From NCBI RefSeq assembly GCF_000190695.1, contig NZ_GL870929.1, positions 605,890 to 669,889 of the forward strand: a stretch of DNA of 64,000 bases, given 5' to 3'. Position 1 is the stretch's first letter. Each line of letters begins with the position of its first letter. The position numbers and the translations under genes are program-made. This document shows positions 25,569 through 33,768 of this stretch, piece after piece. The notes under the pieces are model-generated. The model was not told the DNA's origin, did no database searches, and saw nothing but the letters and a program-made list of their open reading frames with translations. The DNA comes from Kingella denitrificans ATCC 33394 (GTDB lineage Bacteria; Pseudomonadota; Gammaproteobacteria; Burkholderiales; Neisseriaceae).

Positions 25569-25594
25569 CATGGCGTCTTGCCGCCATACCCACG
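25569..25594. repeat. Palindromic dispersed repeat, copy 3
   Basis: A 26-base unit starting ATGGCGTC and ending CCATACCCACGC, with ATGGCG / CGCCAT able to pair. It differs at 3 positions from the copy at 54785-54810. It lies between the HAD gene and the SafE-like gene. Confidence 0.5.
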
Positions 25595-25609
25595 CCCTGC
25601 GCCCCACGT

Positions 25610-26293
25610 TCAGCCGCCCAAAGCAGCCTGCACTGCCACCCAAAGCTGGCGGCACGCCCACGCGCTCATCAGCAGGCCCGTGATTAACCGCAGGACGCGC
25701 TGCCGCACCAATCGCTGCAACTGCGCGGCAAAAATCCCCATTGCCAGCAGATTGGGCAGCGTGCCCAAACCGAACGCCAGCAAATACAGCGCCCCCGTGC
25801 CGGCCGAACCGCTGGAAAGCGCGAACAGCGAAGCATTGTACACCAGCCCGCACGGCAGCCAGCCCCACAGCGCGCCCACGCCGAAACACGCGGCATAACT
25901 GCGGATAGGCAGCAGTTTTTGCAGTGCAGGCTGCATTTTGCGCCACAGCCAGCGCCCCACCCACTCGGTTTTGTTCGCCCAATCCGACAGCCCCGCCAAA
26001 TAAAGCCCCATCAGCAGCAGAAAAATATTCGCCAACACTAGCAGCACGATTTGCAGCGTGTGCGTTTCGTTCAGCAGGCTGCCCATGCCCGACAGCAGCC
26101 CCATCAGCGCGCCAATCAGCACATAGCTGGCAATCCTGCCGAAATTCATCAGCAAAATCAGCCACACGCGCCGGATATGCGGCGGAAGCTGCAAAGCAAA
26201 CGCGCTGCTCAAACCGCCGCACATGCCCACGCAGTGCGTGCCGCCGAAAAAGCCCAGCAGAAACAGCGACAGCAAAGTGCCCCAATCCCACAT
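25610..26293 (-). CDS. SafE/TauE-like membrane protein
   Basis: The 227-residue protein has about six hydrophobic helices. The start LLGFFGGTHCVGMCGGLSSAF carries the GGxHCxxMCGG motif of the sulfite-exporter-like group linked in Proteobacteria to cytochrome oxidase and heavy-metal handling. A second hallmark is GWLPCGLVYNASLFAL. ATG at 26293 was chosen; a GTG one codon earlier is also possible. Transported substrate unknown, with copper a common suggestion for the group. Confidence 0.82.
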   Translation of the reverse strand: MWDWGTLLSLFLLGFFGGTHCVGMCGGLSSAFALQLPPHIRRVWLILLMNFGRIASYVLIGALMGLLSGMGSLLNETHTLQIVLLVLANIFLLLMGLYLAGLSDWANKTEWVGRWLWRKMQPALQKLLPIRSYAACFGVGALWGWLPCGLVYNASLFALSSGSAGTGALYLLAFGLGTLPNLLAMGIFAAQLQRLVRQRVLRLITGLLMSAWACRQLWVAVQAALGG

Positions 26294-26498
26294 CACGCCA
26301 GCCCCTGCCGTTTCGGTGGGCGGCGGCAAAAGCAGCCTACACCATGTTGGTTGAAAATGCCCATAACGTTTCCCAATATCCGTGCGCCAAACAAAAGTAC
26401 CGAATATAGGCGCGGCGCGGCGCGAATGCAAGGAGAACTTTGCAGGCTGCTTTTTTGTGCCGTATAATCCGCCGCTTTCATTCACAACGGAAATCCGC

Positions 26499-26708
26499 AT
26501 GAAACACGAACACAATAAAGGCAAAATCCGCGACAACGCGCTCAAAGCGCTGGTCCGCTCCAACCTGTTCCGCCACAAAACGGAACGCAAGAAAAAAGGC
26601 AAAGGCAGCTACAACAGACAAGAAGCCAAAAAATGGCGGGACGGTTTTGAACAACCGTCCCGTTTTTGTTTTCATGCCGCAAGTGCAGGCTGCTTATGTT
26701 TTGCGTAA
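26499..26708 (+). CDS. arfA: Alternative ribosome-rescue factor ArfA
   Basis: The full frame is 69 residues. The N-terminal part MKHEHNKGKIRDNALKALV, then LFRHKTERKKKGKGSYNRQE, matches ArfA, which recruits release factor 2 to ribosomes stalled without a stop codon. A 10-bp hairpin with a T-run lies inside the coding region (26637-26672), so most transcripts should end before the stop codon. Such truncated messages are normally tagged for destruction by tmRNA, and ArfA accumulates only when tmRNA fails. The codons beyond the hairpin (FCFHAASAGCLCFA) include a DUS and are probably rarely translated. Confidence 0.9.
   Translation: MKHEHNKGKIRDNALKALVRSNLFRHKTERKKKGKGSYNRQEAKKWRDGFEQPSRFCFHAASAGCLCFA
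26637..26672 (+). terminator. Hairpin terminator inside arfA
   Basis: Arms CGGGACGGTT (26637-26646) and AACCGTCCCG (26653-26662) pair perfectly around a 6-base loop and are followed by TTTTTGTTTT. It could end transcription or be cut by RNase III, either of which gives a non-stop arfA message. Confidence 0.85.
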
Positions 26709-26820
26709 AATTTCTTGCCACATTTTGACAAAGATTAACAAAACGCATATATTCGCGCCTTCATGCGCCGTGTATCCGACACCGGCGGCCTGTATTTCCA
26801 CAAGAAGAAAGGGAGACTTC

Positions 26821-28041
26821 ATGGAACCAATCAAACTCAATGCTTATTACACGCTGATTTGCGCCACCATCGTGCTGCTCATCGGCCGCTTATTGGTGCG
26901 CAAAATCAAATTCCTGCGCGATTTCAACATTCCCGAACCCGTGTCCGGCGGTTTGCTGGCGGCCGCTATCATCGGCACGCTTTATGCCACCACCGGCATT
27001 TCGTTTGAGTTTGACGGCGATATGCAGCGCACCTTCATGATTGCGTTTTTCGCCTCCATCGGCCTTTCTGCCGATTTCAGCCGCTTGAAACAAGGCGGCT
27101 TCCCGCTGGTCGTCTTTTTGGTGATTGTGAGCGTGTTCATCATCGTGCAAAACCTGGTCGGCGTGGGCATGGCCGTGCTGCTTGACCAAAATCCGCTTAT
27201 CGGCCTGATTACCGGCTCCATCACGCTGACCGGCGGACACGGCACGGGCGGCGCATACGGTGCGACATTGGCGGACAAATACGGTATTACCGGCGCAGTG
27301 GAAATGGCCATGGTGTCCGCCACTTACGGCCTGGTCTCCGGCGGTTTGATCGGCGGCCCTCTGGCGCGACGCCTGATCACCAAAATGGGACGAAAACCAG
27401 TGGCAGAAAGCCAGCAAAGCGACAACGACGGCGCATACGACGACTCCACCTTTGAAAACTCCGGCCGCACCCGCTTGATTACAGCCGAATCCGCCATCGA
27501 AACCATGGCACTGTTTGCCGCATGCTTAGCGTTCTCATCCTTTACCTATACTTACGCTTCTGAACACGGCTTCAAACTGCCGCAATTCGTGTGGGCGCTG
27601 GGCTTCGGCGTGGTGCTGCGCAATACCTTGACCACCCTGTTCCGCTTCGATATGTTCGACCGCGCGATTGACGTGTTCGGCAACGCATCGCTCAGCCTCT
27701 TTTTGGCCATAGCGCTGATGAGTATGAAACTGTGGCAGCTTTCCGGCATGGCAGGCTCGATGATGGCCATCCTGCTGGTGCAAACCGTGGTGATGTGGGT
27801 CTATGCGTACTACGTTACCTTCCGCTTCATGGGCAAAGACTACGACGCCGCCATTTTGGCCGCTGGACACTGCGGCTTCGGTTTGGGTGCAACCCCGACC
27901 GCCGTTGCCAATATGCAATCGGTTACCAGTATGTTCGGCCCTTCGCACAAAGCGTTTTTGATTGTGCCGCTGGTGGGCGCGTTCTTTATCGACTTGGTAA
28001 ACGCCGCCATCCTCGACCGCATGATGGCATTTTTCGGCTAA
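26821..28041 (+). CDS. gltS: Sodium/glutamate symporter GltS
   Basis: The 406-residue inner membrane protein has about ten or more helices and a duplicated architecture. Typical segments are RDFNIPEPVSGGLLAA, the reentrant loop ITLTGGHGTGGAYG, and its second copy AGHCGFGLGATPTAVANMQSV. A GGGAGAC Shine-Dalgarno precedes ATG. It imports glutamate with Na+. Glutamate dehydrogenase lies next downstream, which makes metabolic sense, but the two are separated by a terminator and carry different DUS dialects. Confidence 0.94.
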   Translation: MEPIKLNAYYTLICATIVLLIGRLLVRKIKFLRDFNIPEPVSGGLLAAAIIGTLYATTGISFEFDGDMQRTFMIAFFASIGLSADFSRLKQGGFPLVVFLVIVSVFIIVQNLVGVGMAVLLDQNPLIGLITGSITLTGGHGTGGAYGATLADKYGITGAVEMAMVSATYGLVSGGLIGGPLARRLITKMGRKPVAESQQSDNDGAYDDSTFENSGRTRLITAESAIETMALFAACLAFSSFTYTYASEHGFKLPQFVWALGFGVVLRNTLTTLFRFDMFDRAIDVFGNASLSLFLAIALMSMKLWQLSGMAGSMMAILLVQTVVMWVYAYYVTFRFMGKDYDAAILAAGHCGFGLGATPTAVANMQSVTSMFGPSHKAFLIVPLVGAFFIDLVNAAILDRMMAFFG

Positions 28042-28093
28042 TGCTTGATTGTCAATAAAAGTGCAGGCTGCTTTTGTAGCCCGCAAACCCCGA

Positions 28094-28125
28094 ACGGGAC
28101 GGTTTTCAACAGCCGTCCCGTTTTT
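28094..28125 (+). terminator. Intrinsic terminator after gltS
   Basis: ACGGGACGG pairs with CCGTCCCGT around a 10-base loop, followed by TTTTT. Its stem closely resembles the arfA hairpin (GGGACGG / CCGTCCC), so the two may share an origin. A single DUS lies just before it. Confidence 0.8.
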
Positions 28126-28544
28126 GATGGGCATTGCCATATTGAACGCAATCAGCTATGGCAGCTGCCTTGTTCAAACAGCGTATTGCCGTTCGTATTC
28201 TGTAGTGGACTGAAATCAGTCCTATGCCCTATTTCCCATTTTGCCCGCCCTATATCCAAAACCAATTCATTATAATTTTCCATTTAAAATACAAAATCTT
28301 AAAATAAAATCCTTTTCGTATTCAAATCTCCTTCAAAACCAAATTCTTCATTCAATGAATCCGTTCCAATGGCAAATATTGGAAAATAAGAAACAGATTC
28401 CGGTAATCGCCAAAAAATAAAAGCCTATACAAATGAAACTATTCCGAAAACATTAACTACACGCCATTACATTTTGCTGGAAAATTGGTTATAGTAACGG
28501 CTGTACAACCTTTACACCCCCACCTAACACAAGAAGGATGAGAA
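28126..28544. other. AT-rich gene-free region upstream of gdhA
   Basis: No open frame is credible here. The composition is much more AT-rich than the surroundings. It includes a short perfect palindrome (GGACTGA / TCAGTCC, 28207-28222). It probably contains the gdhA promoter and the left junction of the Neisseria-dialect block; a weak -10-like TATAGT is at 28490-28495 without a good -35. Confidence 0.5.
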
Positions 28545-29810
28545 ATGTCCCAATCTACTGCAAAAGAAACGCTGAATCCGTTCGAAATCGCCCGCAAACA
28601 GGTGAAAACCGCCTGCGACCGACTCAATGCCGACCCTGCGGTGTATGAAATCCTGAAAAATCCGCAACGTGCCTTGGAAGTCAGCTTCCCTGTCAAACTC
28701 GACAACGGCACAGTCAAAACCTTTACCGGCTACCGTTCGCAACACAACAACGCCGTTGGCCCATACAAAGGTGGCGTGCGTTTCCATCCCAATGTAAATT
28801 TTGACGAAGTCAAAGCCCTGTCGATTTGGATGACTATCAAATGCTGCGTTGCGGGCATTCCTTACGGCGGCGGCAAAGGCGGCGTTACCTTGGATCCGCG
28901 CGATTATTCCGAAGCAGAGTTGGAACGCATTTCCCGCGCTTATTCCGAAGCCATCTCCCCGCTCATCGGCGAGAAAATCGATATTCCCGCCCCCGATGTG
29001 AACACCAACGGCAAAATCATGTCGTGGATGGTCGATGCTTATGAAAACATCGTTAAAAAATCCGCGCCGGGCGTGTTTACCGGCAAACCGGTCGAATTCG
29101 GCGGTTCTTTGGCGCGCACCGAAGCGACGGGTTACGGCGTAAACTTTGCCGCCGTCCAAGCTTTGGAGAAACTCGGCAAAGACGTGAAAGGCGCGACCTA
29201 CGCCATTCAAGGCTTCGGCAATGTGGGCTACCACACAGGCTATTACGCGCACAAAGCCGGTGCGAAAGTCGTTGCCGTTTCCACCGTCGATGTCGCCATC
29301 TACAATGAAAACGGCTTGGATATGGAAGCCTTGTTCAAAGAGTATCAGACCAACGGCTTTATCACCAACAAAGCGGGTTACGGCAAGGAAATCAGCAATG
29401 CCGAACTCTTGGCACTGGATGTGGACGTACTCGCCCCTTGTGCACTGGAAAACCAACTGACTTCCGAAAACGCCGGCAAAGTCCGCGCCAAAATCGTGGT
29501 CGAAGGCGCAAACGGTCCGACTACACCCGAAGCCGATGCCATCCTGCGTCAAAATGGCGTGTTGGTCGTGCCCGATATTCTGGCGAACTGCGGCGGCGTG
29601 GTCGTTTCCTATTTCGAATGGGTGCAAAACCTGCAAGGCTATTACTGGGAATTTGACGAAGTTCAGGAAAAAGAAACCGTCGTCCTGCGCCGCGCGTTCC
29701 GCGATATTTGGAATCTGGCGCAAGAGTATGACGTGGACCTGCGTACCGCGTCTTACATGATGAGTATCCGCCGCGTTGAAAAAGCGATGAAGCTGCGCGG
29801 CTGGTATTGA
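28545..29810 (+). CDS. gdhA: Glutamate dehydrogenase (NAD-type, hexameric)
   Basis: The 421-residue enzyme interconverts glutamate and 2-oxoglutarate plus ammonia. It has the substrate segment YRSQHNNAVGPYKGGVRFHP, the active-site lysine in CVAGIPYGGGKGGV, and the Rossmann motif IQGFGNVG (about residue 227). Length and sequence fit the NAD-dependent catabolic type rather than the 447-residue NADP type. The Shine-Dalgarno is AGAAGGATGAG. It ends before an inverted pair of Neisseria-type DUS, not the resident dialect, so it was probably acquired. Confidence 0.93.
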   Translation: MSQSTAKETLNPFEIARKQVKTACDRLNADPAVYEILKNPQRALEVSFPVKLDNGTVKTFTGYRSQHNNAVGPYKGGVRFHPNVNFDEVKALSIWMTIKCCVAGIPYGGGKGGVTLDPRDYSEAELERISRAYSEAISPLIGEKIDIPAPDVNTNGKIMSWMVDAYENIVKKSAPGVFTGKPVEFGGSLARTEATGYGVNFAAVQALEKLGKDVKGATYAIQGFGNVGYHTGYYAHKAGAKVVAVSTVDVAIYNENGLDMEALFKEYQTNGFITNKAGYGKEISNAELLALDVDVLAPCALENQLTSENAGKVRAKIVVEGANGPTTPEADAILRQNGVLVVPDILANCGGVVVSYFEWVQNLQGYYWEFDEVQEKETVVLRRAFRDIWNLAQEYDVDLRTASYMMSIRRVEKAMKLRGWY

Positions 29811-29912
29811 TGAAGTAGCCGGATTTTGAACATGTATATGTAATATCCGGCTGAATGATTTGTCCAAAAATACGCAGTATTCTAAACAATTTTACACAGT
29901 GGTAAAAAACCG

Positions 29913-29948
29913 AAAGGCCGTCTGAAACTTACTTTCAGACGGCCTTTA
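29913..29948. terminator. Inverted pair of Neisseria-dialect DUS (AGGCCGTCTGAA)
   Basis: Arms at about 29914-29927 and 29933-29947 form a tight hairpin between convergent gdhA and the transporter gene. The core GCCGTCTGAA is the classic uptake signal of Neisseria species, foreign to this genome's dominant dialect. Confidence 0.85.
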
Positions 29949-29964
29949 ATACGGTTTCAGGATT

Positions 29965-31377
29965 TTAGCGCAGGAAGAAGTATGCCCACATTGAAACTAG
30001 GACGATACTGAGGATGTTGAGCAGCATACCGACCCGCAGCATATCTTTCTGCGTAACCAGCCCCGTGCCAAACACGATGGCATTCGGCGGTGTGGCCACC
30101 GGCAGCATAAAGGCACAAGACGCGCCGATACCGATGATGAGTACCATCACTTCTTTCGGCATGCCCATTTGTTCGGCCACGCTGGCAAAAACGGGTACGA
30201 GCAAGGCGGCGGAAGCGGTGTTACTGGTAAACTCGGTCAGGAAGATGATGAAGGCGGACACGGCCAGAATCACAATGAACGGATGGGTGGCGACAAAAGC
30301 CGAAGCCATTTCGTTACCCAACGCGGCCGACGCGCCCGATTTTTGCAACAGGTTGCTCAAGGCAATACCGCCGCCGAACAGCAGCAATACGCCCCAGTCG
30401 GTATTACGGGCAACTTCACGCCAACGCACCACACCGAAAATCACCACAGCAACAGCTGCCGTGAGTGCAACAAATGCATCCGGGCTGTCGATGCCGAATT
30501 GTTTTTTCAGTTTGTCGCCCATTACCCAGGCCACGGCCGCGGTGATGAAAATCAGCATAGCAATCACACGGTGCAGCGTCCATGGAATGTCTTCTTTTTC
30601 CACTTCGACCCGTTGCGACAAATTGGGCTTTAAAACGACGAACAGGGAGAACAGCATCAAAGGCAACAGTGCCAGCATCATCGGTAGGCCGAATTTCAGC
30701 CAGCCAGCGAAATCCAAATTCAAGGCTTTGGCGGCGATGGCGTTCGGCGGAGAGCCGACCACGGTGCCCAATCCGCCGATACTGGCGCAATAAGCGATGC
30801 CGAGGAGGACGAAAACAAAGGTATTGCGGTCTTTTTCCTTATCCAGATGGCTCATCAGACCCATGGCCAGCGGTAACATCATGGCGGCAGTGGCCGTATT
30901 GCTGATCCACATGGAAAGGAAGGCAGTAACAGCAAACAGGAGGTGCACGGCGATAAAGGTGTTGCCGCGCGAAAGGGAAATCAGCCAAATGGCGATTTTC
31001 CGATCCAGCTTCTGCATGTGCAGCGCAGTGGCCAGTGCGAATCCGCCGAAAAAGACATAAATAATCGGGTCGGAAAATCCTGCCAATGCTTGCTTCGTGC
31101 CCATTTCGGGAACTTTGAACAAAATGGCGAAAAGCGGCACAATCAATGCGGTTACCGTGATATGCACGGCTTCGGTAAACCACATGATGGCGACAAATGC
31201 GAGGATGGTCAGACCTTTATTGACATTTTCGTCATAAGGCAGGATTTGATAGAGCACAGCACTGATAATGGTGGCAACGATGGCGATCATCAGACCGCGA
31301 AAACTGGTTATCGGCGCTTGTGCGCTCAATAATTCCACGTTTTCCGGCTGTTGGTCGGTTTGAGGTTTGTTGGTCAT
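29965..31377 (-). CDS. Dicarboxylate/Na+ symporter of the DASS (SLC13) family
   Basis: The 470-residue protein has about 11-13 hydrophobic segments. Both SNT motifs that bind sodium and carboxylate are present: MWISNTATAAMMLPLAMG and EFTSNTASAALLVPV. The signature CAFMLPVATPPNAIVFG is near the C-terminus. It should import C4-dicarboxylates or a related organic acid with Na+. It faces gdhA across a Neisseria-type DUS pair, and another Neisseria-type DUS lies beyond its start, so gdhA and this gene look like one imported block. Confidence 0.9.
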   Translation of the reverse strand: MTNKPQTDQQPENVELLSAQAPITSFRGLMIAIVATIISAVLYQILPYDENVNKGLTILAFVAIMWFTEAVHITVTALIVPLFAILFKVPEMGTKQALAGFSDPIIYVFFGGFALATALHMQKLDRKIAIWLISLSRGNTFIAVHLLFAVTAFLSMWISNTATAAMMLPLAMGLMSHLDKEKDRNTFVFVLLGIAYCASIGGLGTVVGSPPNAIAAKALNLDFAGWLKFGLPMMLALLPLMLFSLFVVLKPNLSQRVEVEKEDIPWTLHRVIAMLIFITAAVAWVMGDKLKKQFGIDSPDAFVALTAAVAVVIFGVVRWREVARNTDWGVLLLFGGGIALSNLLQKSGASAALGNEMASAFVATHPFIVILAVSAFIIFLTEFTSNTASAALLVPVFASVAEQMGMPKEVMVLIIGIGASCAFMLPVATPPNAIVFGTGLVTQKDMLRVGMLLNILSIVLVSMWAYFFLR

Positions 31378-31504
31378 GGAAAATCTCTCCTAATGAAATT
31401 CTTCTTGCCGAAAACCGAAGCCTCGGTGTGTTCACGATAACATAAATTTACATGAGATGGCAAAAAATTAAACTAGGAGGATTTCCCAGGTAGTGCAATA
31501 TTAT

Positions 31505-31516
31505 TTCAGACGGCCT
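31505..31516 (-). repeat. Single Neisseria-dialect DUS
   Basis: TTCAGACGGCCT is a perfect reverse AGGCCGTCTGAA. It lies about 130 bases upstream of the transporter start and marks the right side of the Neisseria-dialect block. Confidence 0.85.
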
Positions 31517-31703
31517 TTACAGCGGCTGCAGCTTTTGATACGGCTGGGGTCCTCTGAAAAATTATTTTTGCAGTTGGGCAGACAAATCACGAAAGAAGCC
31601 GTCTTCAAAATCGGCTTGCAGCATGCTGTCGTTGCGTTGCACCGTGATACCGATGTGTTTGCCGTTTTCGCCCTGCTCGATTTGATAACCCGCTTGGCGC
31701 AGA

Positions 31704-32578
31704 TGTAGAAAATAACCGCGTTGTTTACACCACAGGTTGAGAAAAGTAAGCTTGCAACACCTCAAACGGCGTATCGCCGCCCAGACTACCGTGCGGCTTC
31801 ACGGTGTTATAAAAGTTCACAAATCGGCACAGCTCCTTTTGCCGGTGTTCCCGACTGTCAAAACTCTGCTTTTCGTGCCACATTTCCATAATCGTCCGAA
31901 TAACCCTCTCGGCTTTGCCGTTGGTCTGCGGACGGGCAGGACGGGTAAACTTTTGATTGATGCCGTTTTCATAACAGGGAGTGCCGAAAGTATGACTTGC
32001 CCCGCCTTTATATTCGCTGCCGTTGTCCGAATACACGCACTCGATCAAATAGGGGCAGGGTTCGATGACTTGTTCCGTTAGGAACTTGGCCGCACTGTCT
32101 GCGGTTTTGTCCGGCAGGATGGCGGCGTACAGTTCTCTTGAGAAATCATCAATGGCGACAAACAGGTAATCTCGTTTGTCGGTGGCTTTCTGCCCTTTGA
32201 GCAGCGACAGTCGTTTGGTATCGACGTGCACCATTTCGCCGGGATAGGACTTGTTGTAGCGTTTGGCCTGCTTTTTGAGTTTTTCCTGAATGCTGCGTTC
32301 TACCTTGGCCAGGCGTTTCATTCCGTACTTTGCCTGTTTGAAACGGTTGTTGGTACTGGTTTGGGGTTTGAGCAGCCTGCCCCTTGCGGCCTTAAGTGCG
32401 CGATAGATGGTGACGCGGCTGACTTGGTAACGGCGGGCCAGGGAGGTGACGCTCTCCTTCTCCTATGTGTAGACCAGCCAAATGGCTTGGCGGTGGTGTG
32501 GGGTGAGTCGGGTGTTTTTGTGCATGTTCATGTCAGTATTCTCCTGAAATACTGTAAACAACGCTAGGGATTTCTACA
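31704..32578 (-). mobile_element. IS481-family insertion sequence (875 bp)
   Basis: Ends are TGTAGAAA (31704-31711) and TTTCTACA (32571-32578), part of imperfect terminal inverted repeats of about 26 bases sharing TGTAGAAA and GCGTTGTTTACA. The flanking direct repeat GCGCAGA (31697-31703 and 32579-32585) is a perfect 7-base target duplication. It carries one DDE transposase frame, now with a stop codon. The exact duplication indicates a recent insertion. Confidence 0.9.
31725..32531 (-). pseudogene. IS481-type transposase with an in-frame stop
   Basis: The frame would encode about 268 residues. An N-terminal helix-turn-helix (MNMHKNTRLTPHHRQAIWLVY, then LARRYQVSRVTIYRAL) is interrupted by TAG at codon 23 (32463-32465). 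The intact rest has the integrase catalytic core: HVDTKRL, AIDDFSRELYA, SDNGSEYKG and a Glu in NGKAERVIRTIME, then FVNFYNTVKPHGSLGG. The part from 32321 on could still be made as a truncated protein. Otherwise it is a typical IS481-family transposase. Confidence 0.88.
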
Positions 32579-32905
32579 GCGCAGATATTCGGCAACGGCC
32601 TCATGCTGCTGATACAGCATAAACGTTGCCACCATCTCGGGAATAATGGCGGCGCGGGCAGGATTCTCGGCGGCCAATGCCTGCTGAAGACGCGTGTCGC
32701 GCAGGGAAAATACCGCAATGCCCGCATCGTGGAACGCCAAATAATAGCCGTCCGCCTGTACGATGCCGACAGCAACGGCAGCCACCGCCTCCACATCGTC
32801 CTGTTCCAGTTCAAACGTACGTTCGGTCAGCCACGCAATGCCGTTTTCCTTGCCGTATCGTTGCAATGCAAAGCTGTCGTGCACGATGTTTTCGGCAAAA
32901 TCCTA

Positions 32906-33124
32906 ACCTTGGTTGCCCCAAGCCCACAGCCAAGTGCCGCCGCGCAACACATTCACCTCACCACCATCGGCATATTGCAATACCTCTCGCCTGGCCTACA
33001 ATTCCTACTCGGCCTCACCGCCTTCCACGAGCCGTTCAGCCGTATGCAATTTGCCGGTCATCTGTGGGTATGGGCGGGCGTGGCGCTGTTTGTGTGGGGC
33101 CAACGTAACACAAAGACTACCTGA
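32906..33124 (+). pseudogene. rarD: C-terminal remnant of a RarD-type EamA transporter
   Basis: Seventy-two codons match the end of RarD-like drug/metabolite transporters: AAAQHIHLTTIGILQYLSP, LQFLLGLTAFHEPFS and a final helix WVWAGVALFVWGQR. The front of the gene is missing; it is joined directly to the damaged 5' end of the split gene on the opposite strand. A Simonsiella/Eikenella-type DUS pair follows the stop, so the fragment came with foreign DNA. Confidence 0.7.
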
Positions 33125-33153
33125 AAACCGCTTTACCGATTTTCAGGCAGCCT
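33115..33153. terminator. Inverted pair of Eikenella/Simonsiella-like DUS
   Basis: Left arm AGACTACCTGAA (33115-33126) is one base from the Eikenella dialect. The right arm, read in reverse, is AGGCTGCCTGAA (33142-33153), the Simonsiella dialect. It lies between the rarD remnant and the convergent membrane protein gene. Confidence 0.75.
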
Positions 33154-33180
33154 CAAGATTGAGCCGATTCCAGGCCTTCG

Positions 33181-33675
33181 CTATAGTTGGTTTCCAAACC
33201 ACACCACATAACCGATGGCAAGCAACAGCAACACGATTGCTAGCCAAGTAATCGGTGAGACTTTCAGCTCTTTGTAGCGCAAACCAATTGCCTTGCAGGC
33301 TCGGTAACGCAGGAAAAACGGCAAAAGGGCGTAGGCAAGCATCGCACCCACTGCCAGCCAAAATGAGATTTGCCCCGCCAGCGGCGACAATGAATCCAGC
33401 ACATCCACCATCCAAACAAACAGGGCAAGCAGTGCGGGTATGCCGAGCGTGTACGCCCATATCCGCCGAGCCTGCCCCCAATGCACCGGCTGCTTGATGA
33501 TTTGATAATTCGTGCCCGACAACATGGTTGGTTCCACCGATAAAACCCGCGCGCTATATAGCGGAATCAGCGGTACCCATAAAGCCACAATCCATGCTGT
33601 GGTCACATAAGTGCCGTCCGGTTCGTAATCGCATTCGCCGACAAACGTGGTGCCAAACCCATTGAGTGTAAACAT
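33181..33675 (-). CDS. Hypothetical inner membrane protein
   Basis: The protein has 164 residues. The N-terminus MFTLNGFGTTFVGECDYEPDG is a short soluble segment, followed by about four hydrophobic helices (about residues 27-43, 75-90, 103-122 and 145-161) separated by basic loops (FLRYRACKAIGLRYKELK). This layout recurs in small proteins of unknown function in several Proteobacteria. It is flanked by two DUS pairs of Simonsiella/Eikenella type and was probably acquired together with the rarD remnant. Confidence 0.75.
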   Translation of the reverse strand: MFTLNGFGTTFVGECDYEPDGTYVTTAWIVALWVPLIPLYSARVLSVEPTMLSGTNYQIIKQPVHWGQARRIWAYTLGIPALLALFVWMVDVLDSLSPLAGQISFWLAVGAMLAYALLPFFLRYRACKAIGLRYKELKVSPITWLAIVLLLLAIGYVVWFGNQL

Positions 33676-33711
33676 CTTTTCCCTTTCTTGCGTTTTAAAT
33701 CATTAACCCAT

Positions 33712-33751
33712 GGGCTGCCTGAAAACTGATTTGCCGATTTTCAGGTAGCCT
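33712..33751. terminator. Second inverted pair of foreign-dialect DUS
   Basis: The left arm GGGCTGCCTGAA is one base from the Simonsiella dialect. The right arm is a perfect reverse AGGCTACCTGAA (33740-33751), the Eikenella dialect. It lies upstream of the 33181-33675 gene, after the end of the WGR gene. Confidence 0.75.
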
Positions 33752-33768
33752 CAAATATCGTTACCGCC

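Larger units (their letters stand above)
31562..32884 (-). pseudogene. Unrecognised gene split by an IS481-type insertion
   Basis: The 3' part is at 31562-31703 and the 5' part at 32579-32884. Removing 31704-32578 and one 7-base duplication joins the halves exactly in frame, with EAVAEYLR running into QAGYQIEQGENGK, and gives 146 codons ending in DLSAQLQK. The 5' end is also damaged: an in-frame TAG at 32903-32905 lies seven codons before the first possible start (GTG at 32884), and the DNA then turns into a rarD remnant on the other strand. No family is recognised; the protein looks soluble and mixed alpha/beta. Confidence 0.75.

Noticed and set aside
28207..28222. Palindrome GGACTGA-AA-TCAGTCC as a specific operator for gdhA
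   Set aside because: It lies more than 300 bases upstream of gdhA with no promoter nearby, and I know no regulator with this site.
31493..31708. Plus-strand small gene at 31.5 kb
   Set aside because: It overlaps the rebuilt C-terminus of the split minus-strand gene, begins in a Neisseria-type DUS and resembles no protein.
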